From Zygnema cylindricum (taxonomy: Eukaryota; Streptophyta; Zygnematophyceae; Zygnematales; Zygnemataceae), in NCBI GenBank assembly GCA_037447655.1, contig JBBHKE010001422.1, forward strand, positions 62,001 through 126,000: a DNA stretch of 64,000 nt. The letters are read 5' to 3'. Shown piece after piece: positions 31,315 through 42,587 of the stretch. Made by a program: the position numbers and the translations under genes. The number at the start of each line of letters is the position of its first letter. Positions within the stretch are counted from its first letter, which is position 1. Under the pieces are notes generated by a model that searched no databases, was not told the origin of the DNA, and was given only the letters and a program-made list of their open reading frames with translations.

Positions 31315-32658
31315 TGTTGATATTTGAGTATTTTCTAGGTCTGTATTAGGATAGAAAATGAGCTGAGGCGGTCTGCCTCTAACTCCCCTCACCAAGCCTC
31401 CACACTTGTTGTAGTCACTGAAGGCTGGAAAGGGAGCTAGAACCATGGCTACCTAAACTCTCTAGAGAAGACAAGGGGTGGATTAGGTTGATTTACCAAA
31501 AGGTACTTGACTAACCCAGGATTTGATCCTGGTACCTACCGTCCGTCAAGTCAACGTAGCCGTTAGCTTTAACCGTTAAGTCTAAAACTAGTGTTGAATA
31601 TATAGAGTTCGATAAATATATAAATAGTTACACGTAGATTAATTCGTTTAACGGGAAATAGATACTTAGTACATAGATACAGTTTAATTTAGTACAGAGT
31701 ACGGTACGGGGACGGAGCGGATACCGCGCATTTGTTTCGCTATTGAAACAAATACCGCGCACTAATTTTTGACGGCTAAAATTGAATGCCGGTTTAAATC
31801 GGACGGTCGCGATAAATGCCGAGATCGCGGAACAAGTTTTTTGGCGTTTGCGGACGTCACCACTCTGAATGACACGTGGCGACATTGTACAGGTTGCGGA
31901 ATCTCAGGAAAGGAACATAACAAATCCGGATGTGACAAATGTCACATTATAACATCATCGTACAATGTCCATACAGCAAGTACTCCGACACCTGTACTTT
32001 CTGTACGTTACTGCTTTTTTGACGTGGCATGACCTGGCGCCACGTGGAGGGATAAGATTTGGAAGCAGGAATTCTGGGGATTATAAGAGCGAATCCGGAT
32101 AGAACATGTGTTACGTTTTTAGCCATGTCGTACGATGGCCGTACAAAAGGTACACCGGCACCTGTACCTTTATGTACTATACAGTAATTTGATTGGCCCG
32201 TACCTCAGAACTAGAGGGTTTAGAGAGGGGTTTAGGACTTAGAATATTTCTGGTAGGTAGCTGCCTCTCCTAGAGAGCACCTTGTATAAATGGCAAACTT
32301 TGGCCAGCCATAACTATCAATTCAGCTGCACATTTTCAGTGATTCTTTTTGCTCCGGACTCAGCGGAGTCCACGCTACACATAGGTGTTGTCGGTCAGAG
32401 TCTTTTCCTGCCTGGGTGGCTGCATTTCTAAGGGAAAGTCAAAGTGGGTGAATGTGTCCAAATCTTATATTCTAACTTTCCATTCTGTGGTGGAACTGAG
32501 CACACAAAAAGTTTATTTCATAGGGGTGAAGCTGTAATGGGGTTGTGATTGTCAAGGGGTCTATCATTTGGGTTTATATCAAGTTGGAGTCAGCACTATC
32601 TAGATTAGCTTCTTTTGATCTGCGAATTTTGTGTGGCAATAGAGCCCATAGAATTTCA
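31315..32658 (+). mobile_element. Solo LTR, 1344 bp, inserted in the satellite
   Basis: Starts TGTTGATATTTGAG and ends GAATTTCA. The flanks GTTTG (31310-31314) and CTTTG (32659-32663) match at 4 of 5 bases, and the interrupted satellite monomer continues exactly across. It is related to the LTRs of C and of 35088-36225. No internal region is left, so it arose by LTR-LTR recombination. Confidence 0.88.
31509..31584 (-). other. tRNA-like module in antisense of the LTR
   Basis: Read on the minus strand, this stretch has a D-arm/A-box-like TTAACGGTTAAAGC and, about 40 bases on, CCAGG-ATCAAAT-CCTGG. That is a 5-bp stem with a 7-base loop matching the tRNA T-arm/B-box layout (GGATCAAATCC against GGTTCGANTCC). 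The same pair occurs in the LTRs at 20.5, 24.2, 29.7, 41.8 and 47.2 kb. It lacks a convincing acceptor stem, so it is not a functional tRNA gene; a SINE- or tRNA-derived module is an inference. Confidence 0.4.
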
Positions 32659-32846
32659 CTTTGCAACACAAATTTGGGTTTGCCCTAAAAAATAAATTTG
32701 TTACAAACAGTGTTTATCGTTCATGCTCACAAAAAGAGGTAAAATAAACTCCGAACCATGTTTGTAACACAACTTTGTGTTATCGGTGACAACGATAGTG
32801 GTAACAAACACTTTATATTATTAGGGCTCACAAAAAATATTAAAAT
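32659..32846 (+). repeat. Satellite array, right piece (monomers B and C)
   Basis: The array continues after the solo LTR with a B monomer (GAGGTAAAATAAACTCCGAACC) and a C monomer (GATAGTGGTAACAAACAC). It is cut at AAAAT by the LTR of element H. Confidence 0.8.
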
Positions 32847-33693
32847 TGTTGTTCTGAAGTGACTAGTGGAATTGAAGACGATGAGGATGCAGGTGTAGTC
32901 ATTTCAGAATGAAAACAAACAGGAAATTTTAAGAAAAACCAGTTTAAAAAACAACAACTTCAACATTTGATAAATCACAATCCTAAGACATAATAGCTTT
33001 GAGAATCTACCAAAACTTAGATAATATAAAGATGAAGACAAACAAAAAATTAGAAGTGATTATTACTTCAAAACTTTGATATTTTCACAGAGAAAAATGC
33101 CAAAAACATCATATACAGTTTTTGACTACAAAGTGTTCATTCCTACAATATTGTCTAAGTGCTACTCATGTACACTAAAGCCTATGCTGCTGAACGTACT
33201 GAGGCATACCAACCGTATAATAAGTACCTAATAGATTTAATATGGCGAGTATAATCGAACCGGACAAAAAAAATCCTACACTAATCAGCCAACCACACAA
33301 AGACAAAAATCTGTTGAACAAAATATTTACAAAGGAGTATGATTCAGTATGCCACGTCAAGTTATTGTGTATGTAGTCCACACGGACCAGCATTTGTTGG
33401 TGGTCTCTGTCCGGCGCCTACGTATCAGATTCGGCACCGTAGACAAATCTCCATGTGCCATTTCGTCCTTAAGTGTATCTATGCACCAGCCAATGGATAT
33501 TTTGGAGTATCTTTTTTCTTGTACTGACGTGTGTCTCGAGAGTGTATACAAAGGTGTACTCCCTACCGAGTTACTGTAACATCAATTCTGGTTTGTACGA
33601 AACCAATCTTAAATCCAAACATATGCTAAGTCGTGAAACTCTCTCCCCCTCACACTTGCGGCATAGAGAGGACTAAAGCTTTCCAAAACAACA
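32847..33693 (-). mobile_element. 3' LTR of copia element H (minus strand)
   Basis: On the + strand it runs from TGTTGTTCTGAAG to CCAAAACAACA and is followed by CTCCCCT, the complement of a polypurine tract. The outer end meets the satellite. The start TGTTGTTCT is shared with E3's LTR. The LTR is heavily mutated. Confidence 0.65.
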
Positions 33694-35087
33694 CTCCCCT
33701 AAAGCTTTAGACTCTACTAGCCATTTAAGCCACACGCCTCTCTGCAAAACTTTAACTTATTTGCATGCAAAGGTTTAGTGATCATGTCAGCAACCATCTG
33801 CTCATCTGGTAAATAACCGATTCAGAACTCTTCCCATCACCTTCTCTCTCACAAAATGTAGCTTGATATCAATGTGTTTCCATTTAATATGATTGCTAGG
33901 CTTAGATGCAATAACAATAGCTGCTTGATTGTCACACCACACCATTTGATGTATAGATTGCATAAACAAAAGCTCTTGGAGGAGAGAGTTTACCCAAAGT
34001 ACTTATTTGATAGCTGAGATGGCTGCCATGTACTTTACCTCCATAAATGACCAAGCTGGCTCCCTTGACTCCAAAGAGTCATCAATCACAACCCCACCAT
34101 CTGATTTTTTCCCCAGTATTTATCGTTTTAACTCCATGGGAGTAGCACTCCCCTTTGCCTTTGACATGCCAAACCTTTCAAGCATGTTCCCAATGGCTTC
34201 CTTGTGTGTAGAAAAAAATAGTCTATATTCTCTATCCCTTTTTACCTGAATTCCCAAAATATACTTAGCCTTCTCTAATTACTTCATTTTGAACCATGAA
34301 TTTGAGGCTGTTTTTATTTTGTTAATTTCATTAATGGATTTGCTCAGCAACAGCAAATCATCAACATAAACAACAATATATATCACTCCATCTTGCCCTT
34401 CGATTACATAAACTGAATGATCTAAACTGATTCTAGTTAAATAGAGATTTGTTAGAAATTCATCTAGTTTCAGGTTCCATTGTCGTGGAGCCTTTTTTAG
34501 ACCATAAAGGGACTATAACAGTCTACAAACCATGTTTTTTTTCCCTTTTCCTACATACCCCTCTGGCTGCTTCATATATATAACTTCCTCTAAATCTAGA
34601 TGCAACAAAGTGTTTTTCATATCCATTTGATGCAACTCCATATCCTCCTTTGCTCTTAGAGATAAAATAATTTTAACAGTAAGAAAACGAACTACATGTG
34701 AGAAAGTCTCTTCATAATCAATGCCTTTTTTCTAGCTATAACCCTCAGCAACAATCATGACCATATATTTATCAATGGTGTCATCCGATTCAGTTTTAAC
34801 TAAAATACCCACTTATTACTAATCGCTTTCCGATCCGGTGTAAGTTCCACAAGCTCCCAAGTTTGAGCCCTCTATGATTGACTTTATCTCGTCATTTGCC
34901 TTAGGAATCCACAATTTTTTTTCGGGAACGGAGAAGGCTTCTTCAATGGTAATATGCACTACTCTACTTAAAGAATAAGCATGATCTAGTCGGTCACCTC
35001 TCAACTGGCTGCTTTGTCTTCTTCCCCCCAAAAAATATGAAGTGGGATTTGTTATTCCCTAGCGCGTCTTGGAGGAGGAGGGGGAGG
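33694..35087 (-). pseudogene. Element H, left part: RNase H and RT remnants
   Basis: Minus-strand copia remnants in the order RNase H (near 33870-34060), RT and the start of the RT domain (near 34860). YVDDLLLLS near 34350 is still readable. Many stops and frame changes separate the pieces; the longest readable piece is about 70 codons (34819-35031). The region ends at a proline-rich linker, where a solo LTR is inserted. The rest of H resumes at 36226-36298 and 49079. Confidence 0.8.
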
Positions 35088-36225
35088 TGAAATTCTATGG
35101 GTTCCATTCCCCCACCTAATTTGCAAATCCAAAGAAGCTTATCTAGATAGTGCCGAATCCTAGTTAATACAAACCCAAATGACTGATACCTTGACAGTCA
35201 GAACCCGAATGTAGCTTCGCCCCTGTGAAATAAGACTTTCTTTGTGCTCAGTTCCACCTCAGAAGGCAAAGTTAGAAAATAAGTTTTGGATAACATTTCA
35301 CACTTTGACTTTCCTTTAGAAATACCACCACCCTGGCAAACAAAGACTTTAATCAACTACACACTTGTGTACCCTGGACTCCCTTGAGTCCGCATCAAAA
35401 AGAATCACTGAAATTGTCAAGTGAATGAGTTGATATTAAATGGCAAAGTCTGCCGATTTATACAGATGCTCTTTGGGAGAGAGGCGGCTACCTATAAAAA
35501 ATGTTTTAAGTCCTAAAACCCCTCTTTAAGCCCCCTAATATTGAGGTACGAACCAATCATATGACTGTACTGTACAAGAAAGTTTGTCAGAGTACTTTTT
35601 GTACGGTCCTTGTACGACATGGCCATAATATGATATTTGTCACATCCGAACTTGTCATTTCGCTTTCCGGAGATCCCTCAATCCTCCAAACTACTGCCAC
35701 GTGTCATCCGAAGTAGCAATGCCAGAAAATGCGAAGGCGACCATTCCGGAATCGCGGCTTGCATCACGATCGTTGATTCAAATCCCCTTTTTTTATCCGC
35801 ACCGTCGAAATAAATGTTCGCAACAATTATTTCGTGAGGTACTATAGTACATAACATGTTCCTATGTTCTCCTGTACGTTTCACTAGTTAAATGAAATGT
35901 CCTACGTGTATGTGTTTAAATATCTATCAAATCCTATATACCTTAGCATTGGTCCTAGACTTAACGGACAAAGCTAACGGCTATGGTTGTCTTGACGGAC
36001 TACAAGTACCATGATCAATTATTGGGTCCGTTAGATACAATTTTGGTAAATCTACCAAATCTTCTCCGTGTCTTTCTAGAGGGCCTAGGCAGCCATGTTC
36101 TAATTCCCTATCCAACCTTTAGAGACTACAACAAGTGTAGGGGCTTGGAGAAAGGAGTTAGAGGTAAACTGCCTCTACTTTTTTTCTATCCTAATATTGA
36201 CCTAGAAAATACACAAATATCAAAA
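35088..36225 (-). mobile_element. Solo LTR inserted in element H
   Basis: On the + strand it begins TGAAATTCTATGGG and ends CACAAATATCAAAA, related to the LTR at 31315-32658. Flanks GGAGG (35083-35087) and GAAGG (36226-36230) match at 4 of 5 bases. On both sides H reads as a proline-rich linker on the minus strand, which supports a clean insertion. Confidence 0.7.
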
Positions 36226-36298
36226 GAAGGAGGAGGAGGAAGAGGAGGAGGTGGTCTGGCAGTAGTTGCAACAATAGGTTGATCTGGCGGCCCAAAAC
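36226..36298 (-). pseudogene. Element H, proline-rich linker between integrase and RT
   Basis: On the minus strand this short piece encodes a Pro-rich run that continues across the solo LTR into 35087-35040. It corresponds to the variable linker between integrase and RT in copia polyproteins. It is bounded on the right by the LTR of E3. Confidence 0.55.
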
Positions 36299-37383
36299 TG
36301 TTGTTCTACAACCACCATTGTAGGTGGGGAACCAGCAGTAGTATTGGAAGTATACATGAAAAACAACAGAAACTATCAAAGTACCTACTCAACAGCCAAC
36401 TTTGAACTGACAAAAAATATGACTCAGCAAGCTAATATGCTTTAAATATACCACAATAATACAAAAAACAGTAATCTGACTATTCCTAAATTTGCAGCCC
36501 AAATGACAAAGTAAAACATAAGATATGATGTTTGGAAGTTTCCCAAAAACTGCCTTTAGAAAATCATATTGCCAAAACTGGATGATACAAAATTGGCTAA
36601 GTCCTAAAATATATACTCACAGTGAGTATCTATTGGTCACACTAATTCGAGTGACCGTACTACAAAACTATCTTGACTAACGACAATGTCTCCAGCCTGT
36701 ACTTTAGTGTACCTAGAGTACCTCCAAAAACCTAACTATTATTTTCCAAAAACCTAATTAATGAAACACTAATTTTTAATACACTAAACTACAAAACTCT
36801 TTTATTCAAATATTTTCAGATGACGAACTGTACAAAATGTTCCAGGTGCTTAATCACGGTAGTCGCTAAAGTCCAGCCGACTGTCGTAGTGTATTACGAA
36901 GCACCTGAGTGCTTCGTCATTTGTGGTCTCACGTGAATCACGCCTTGTCACTTGTGGTCCCACGTAAATCATGCCTCGTCACTTGCGGTCCCACGTGAAT
37001 CATGCTCGTGGTCCCAAATGAATCGCATCCGTTGACGTCTCTTAAAATCAATGAACATAAGTCATATCGTACAATTTATTTCCGAAATATCCGGACGTTT
37101 CCATTTAATGATCATAAAAACATTCCGTACCATATACTTCTAAAATATCCGTATGACTCCGAAAATAGCCGTACTATATATTTTCCGAGATATCGGAATC
37201 AAATTCCGTCTGTCTGATCTAGCGATTCCAATTGTTTGCTGCGTGACGCGTGTCGACGCACTCTATTGTACTTCGGCTACTGTAACACTAATAAAGGTAA
37301 GTCTTATATACAACTACTTAGAAACTATTCTAAGTCTTTTTGGTCTACTCTATTTACTGAACTAAAGATTTCAAATCTCAACA
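36299..37383 (-). mobile_element. 3' LTR of copia element E3 (minus strand)
   Basis: 1085 bp on the + strand from TGTTGTTCTACAAC-like sequence to ATCTCAACA, followed by CTCCCCT (polypurine-tract complement). It contains the hairpin CGAAGCAC-CTGA-GTGCTTCG (36897-36916) and three 31-bp units with CCCACGTGAATCA. The flank AAAAC (36294-36298) pairs with AAAAA after the other LTR. Confidence 0.8.
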
Positions 37384-40300
37384 CTCCCCTAAATCTTTAG
37401 ACTCAGTTACTCACTTAGTCCAACAACTTCTCTGCAAAATTGCAACTTTGGAGCAGGAAGGGCTTTTGTTAACATGTCAGCCACCATCTTCTCATCCGGT
37501 AAATAACACAACTTAATGACTTTTGCAAGTACTTTTTCCTTCACAAAGTGAAGTCTAACATCCATGTGTTTGTTTTTAAAATGATAGTTGAAGTTAGAGG
37601 CAATGGCAATGGCTGCCTGGTTGTCACACCAAATAGACTGAGGACCTGTTTGCATGTACCCAAGTTCTTGTAGAATAAACTTGACCCATAGGAGCTCCTT
37701 GAGGGTCGAAGCTGCTGCCATGTATTCAGACTCCATTGTGGATTGAGCTGTAACCTTTTGTAATTTGCAACTCCAACAGCAAGGTCCCGCTCCAAACTTA
37801 AGCACAAAACAAGTTGTATTTTTCCGGCTTGGCATGTTCCCATAGCTAGCATCGCTCCACGTCTGTATTTTCACCTCTCCTCCTCCGAGTACAAGCTTGA
37901 AATTTCGAGTACCAGCAAGATATCTTATCGCCGTTTTTGTTGCTTCCAAGTCTGCCCTTCAGGATTCTGCAGACTTCTACTCAAGACTCCTACAGCTGCT
38001 GCGATATCAAGTGTCTTTTAATTCATAAAATATAAAAAACTTCTAACTACCTTTCTATATGGCTTTCAAGCCATAAACTCCTCCTCATTTGACTCCAGAC
38101 TCTCACACACCATTATGCCTAAATTTGAATCCCTCCCTTCCAATTTTTGCGTGAATTCCATGGGAGTTATAGATCCATTTACATCTTTCATTTCAAATAT
38201 TTCTAGCATGTTACCTATTGCTTCATTCTGATTCAACATAATCAGCCTATTGTTTCTGTCTCTTACTACCTGTATTCCTAAGATGTATTTTGCCTCACCG
38301 AGGTCCTTCATCTCAAACCTAGACGTGAAAGCCGCTTTAATGCGGTTTATTTCATCCATTTACTTACATATTAATAATAGATCAACCACATATACAGCAA
38401 TGTAGATTATCCCATCCTCTCCTTGTAAAACATATACAGAATGATCTAAGCTAATTCTCTTAAACTTAGCCCAGTCAAAAACTCATATAACTTCAGATTC
38501 CACTAACGCGGGGCTTGTTTTAGCCCATACAAAGATTTCATCAATTTACACACTAATTCTTCTTTTCCCTTTTCAACATACATTTCAGGTTGTTTCATAT
38601 AAATTGTTTCTTCTAACTCTCCATGCAAGAAAGCAATTTTAACATCCATCTGATGTATTTCCATATTCTCTATAGCCGCTAGACTTAGCAAAATTCTGAA
38701 AGTGGGAAATCTAACAACTTGGGAGAAGGTTTCCTCAAAGTCAATACCTTCTTGTTGATTATACCCCTTGGCCACTAATCGGGCCTAATAGCGTTCGATG
38801 GTGTTGTCCGGGTTCAGCTTCACCTTGAATACCCATTTGCTGCCGATGTCTTTCTTGCCCGGAGGGAGATCCACTAGCTCCCATGTTTGTGCCTCCATAA
38901 TGGACTTCATTTCATCGTTTGCCGCCTCGATCCACTGATTTCTCTTAGGTGATGAGAAGGCCTCCTGGATCGTTAGAGGTTCCTCTATAGCTGCAGAAAA
39001 AACAAAGTGAGAGCTTGCTTGCAGACGTCTGCTAGATCTCTTTCCCCCCGGAGATTCTGAGGCTGAGATTGTCGTCAACCTCTGATTTTTCTGTTTAGTT
39101 TGACCGGTAACGTGATAAGGGACAGAATGTGTAGTAGTTCCTTCCACCTGCGGTATAGCTTGTGGTGAAGCATCTTGTAAAGGCACCAGAGGAATTGAAG
39201 GAAGAGGTGCGCATGCCGGTGGAAAGTAGACTCGCTGCGTATGGTGAAAAATGACATATTCTTGCTTTTCCTTTGCCGGTTGATCTGGCACTTTAAAAAG
39301 GTCAACCGAATCCTGTTCATCTTTAATCTGGATATTTCTAGAAACAATCACTTTCTGTTTCTCAAATACAAAAACTCTATATTCTTTTGCATTATCATCA
39401 TACCCCATGAAAAACCCAACTAGGCCTTTAGCCTCCATTTTTTATTTATCTTGTGAAGTATCTAAAATAAAACACTTGCAGCCAAAGATCTTAAAGTGAC
39501 TAACATCAGGTTTTTCTCCTGTCCAAAGCTCGTAAGGTGTAGTGCTAGCAGACCTGGAAGCAATTCTATTTTTAATATAAATAACACAGTTAAGTGCTTC
39601 AACCCAAAATTTCAAATCTAGCCTTTTATCCGCAAGCATGGACCGAGCACTCTCTGTCACTGTCTTATTTAATCTCTAAGAAACACCGTTCTGTTCCGGT
39701 GTATATGGAATTGTAAGATTGTGAGTGATACCTTCCTAAAGGAGACATTCTTCGAATTCTGTCGATGTGTATTCTCCTCGTTGTCCGATCTTAGCGCCAA
39801 TATAGGAACTCCATGAAGCTTTTCCGCCCACACTTTGTAGTGTTTGAAGTGAGTAAACACTTCACTTTTATGTTTGATGAAGTAAACTTTGGTGTACCTT
39901 TAGTAATCATATGTAAATGTGACCGTATAGTGGACGCCTCCAGCCGAAGCCACTTGTGAAGGACCGAGAACATAAAAATGTATTAGCTCCAGAACTTTTC
40001 CCGATCTATGGTGTGTTTCCTATGGAAATGGCAATTTGTGGATCTTGGCAAGGGAACAACCATCACATGTTTTTATAGGATGAGATGTGAGAGATACTCC
40101 ATCAACTTTTCCCGAATTCGCCATTTTCTTTAGACTATCATAATTTATGTGTCCTAATCTCTTATGCCACAACTCATTATCGGTTTGGACACTGGAATAG
40201 AGAACATCATTTTCGTTATATTCAGCCATGTTTATCCGGTACATTTTGGTAGCATCTCTAGTTCATATTACTGCGAATTTTCCTTTCTTGCTAACAACGT

Positions 40301-41517
40301 GTCTCCCTCCTTTCAGAACAACTTCAAAGCCTTTGCTCTCCACTAATGATGTAGAAAAAATATTTTTCTTAAAATTTGAAACATGTAAAACATAGTGAAA
40401 GGTTCTCTCTACCGACTTTTTCCCCGCATCTACCATCAAAGATACATCACCCTCAGCTGAGGTTTGAATACTCATGCCACAAGCATAGTAGATACTCTTT
40501 GGAGATGTTTGTTGCAGATTTGTAAAAACCGCCTTGTTCCAGCACATGTGGGCAAACGCTCCCTTGTCCATGATCCATCCTGCATCCTTTAGACCCTCCA
40601 TGGCAGCTGCCATAGAAAATAACTCCGCCTCCTCTTGCTTATTGAAGCTTAGAGACTCATGTGCATTAGTGGCAAAAGCTGAGAAAAGAGCATTTCTACA
40701 GGAAGGATTTCCAAAAAAACCTTGGTGATATTGGCTTTGCTGCCAACCTGGCTAGTATAACCCTGTCTCATTAGTGTTCTTTAGTTTAGGACAGTACCTG
40801 TATCCATGACCCTTCTTAAAAGAATAAAAACAAGTAGTAGTAGATGGCCTATTCTTCCTTTGATTAAACTAATTCTGATTCTGGTTAAACTGACTCCGAT
40901 TCTGATTGATCTGATTTTTTTTGTCAAAATCTGTGGCAAATGCTTCAACTTTTCCTTCTTTTTCAAGGATTTTATTATTAGTTTCTTTCTACAGTATAAG
41001 ATTATACGCTAACTGAAATGACCACCTTGCTTTATCATGACTCTTTCATAGAACAGTCACACCTTCATGCTAGTAGGGAGACCTCTAAAAAGCAAAGCTG
41101 CCTGTTGGAACTCAGGAAATGACCCCCCAGCATAAGAGTGAGCATCAATGAGTGCACGAAAATTGTCACAATACTCGACCATAGTTCCCCCCCAGTATTT
41201 GTATCCCCAAATATTTCCAGCCACCAAGAGCTCCTCTTGAACATTTGTTTTCTCAAAAGCGGATTTTAGCGATGTCCAAATCTCACTCGCCTTCTTCATT
41301 TTCAGTCGAGACATAACCAAATTTTTCTGAAATACAAAGAATTAGTTTGTTCCTTGCCATTAAATTCTTTTTCGCCCAAGTTGGACCTGTTTCATCAAGG
41401 AAGCCATCCAAGACCCCCAATAAGTTAACAGTTTCAAACTACGATTCAACCATCGCCGCCCAGTACGCATACTTTTGGCCATTGAAGATACGAATTCTTG
41501 ACGAAAGGCCCATAACC
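37384..41517 (-). pseudogene. Copia element E3 gag-pol, inactivated
   Basis: All copia domains are present on the minus strand, right to left: gag (41500-40990), zinc-knuckle region (near 40830), protease (near 40590), pre-integrase (40240-40020), integrase (39970-39440), RT (38900-38060) and RNase H (37949-37407). Key residues are lost. The knuckle reads CFYS instead of CxxC. The protease motif is DKG instead of D(S/T)G. The integrase catalytic Glu is a TAG (QNGVS then stop). RT YVDD is YVVD. Three in-frame TAGs near the gag-protease junction (complements at 40989, 40869, 40752) are also present in E4. Confidence 0.88.
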
Positions 41518-41539
41518 TGTTGTTCTACAACTACCGTTG

Positions 41540-42587
41540 TGTAGAAACTAATGGTTTTATTAGTATTTTCTAGGTCTGAAAAGAAATATAGAAGTCGAGG
41601 CAGTCTATCTCTAACTTCTCTCTCCAACTCTCAAACTTGTCGCAGTCACTGAGAAATTGGAGAGGAAGCTAGAGCCATGGCTACCTTGGCTATCCTGAGG
41701 TTTACGGGAATTTTATATTAGGGTTTATTTGTTTAATTAAAAGATATGTGCCGGCGGCAGGATTTGATCCTTGTACCTACCGGCCGGCAGATAGAAATAG
41801 CCGTTAGCCTTAGCCGTTAAGTCTAATAGTAATGATACGTAGTATATAGTTTGATAATTATTTAAATATGTATACGTGCGATAAACCATTTAACTAGAAT
41901 TAATTACGGGATACATAGATCCAGTAATATGTAATGTACGACTTACGGTACGGACATAAATCAGTACCGCGCATTTGTTTCGTAAATGAAACAAATACCG
42001 CGCATGTATTTATTACGGCTACGATTAAAGCCGAATTTAATCGGACGGCCGGGATTAGCGCCGAGATCGCGGAGGAAGATTTCGGCGGTTTGTGGCCATC
42101 GCCACATCGGATGACGCGTGGCAAAATTCCGTTGGATTGTGGAAACTCCGGAGATTATGGCACCGAATCCGGATTTGACATGTGTCGACACTTTGGCCAT
42201 GTCGTACAATGTCCGTACATAAAGTACACCGGCAGCTGTACTTTTGCGTACGGAACTCAATTCTGATTGGTTCCGTACATCAGTAGATAGAGTCTGTGAG
42301 AGAGATAGGACTTAGAAAAATTAGAAGATAGGACCCTCTCTCCCAGAGAGCTTCTGTACAAAAGGTCAACTTTGACCCTGAATAACTTACTGCTCAGGGG
42401 AGCAAATTCAGAGATTCTTTTTGCTATCGACTCAGGGGAGTCTTGTCTTCACAGGGGTGAAGTTGGTCAGAGTTTTTGTCTGCCAGGGTGGCAGTTATTT
42501 TTGCTTAAACACAAAGGGGTCAGGATTATCCTAGAGGCTTCTTGGAAGCTGTCCACTCTGAGGACTTATGGAGGTCTCAGAGTTTCA
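41540..42587 (+). promoter_or_regulatory. 5' LTR of element A
   Basis: TGTAGAAACT...GAGTTTCA, 1048 bp. It should carry promoter and polyadenylation signals. It contains the hairpin TTTGTTTC-GTAAAT-GAAACAAA (about 41973-41996), the antisense tRNA-like module (about 41750-41825) and the gag start codon at 42568. Confidence 0.93.

Noticed and set aside
31509-31584. Functional tRNA gene
   Set aside because: No matching acceptor stem or credible anticodon arm; only D- and T-arm-like parts are recognisable.
29962-32846. Possible CRISPR-like array because of regularly spaced repeats
   Set aside because: The spacers are not unique; the whole 100-bp monomer repeats in four types. This is plant satellite DNA.
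36286-36298. Primer-binding-site-like GTTTTGGGCC on the minus strand beside the E3 LTR
   Set aside because: At first it suggested a shared LTR between two tandem elements. The stretch fits better as element H's proline-rich linker, and E3's real priming site lies at 41507-41517.
41934-42266. 110-codon frame inside the LTR, repeated at 47334-47666
   Set aside because: It is duplicated only because it lies in both LTRs. It overlaps a 99-codon antisense frame and has no motif.
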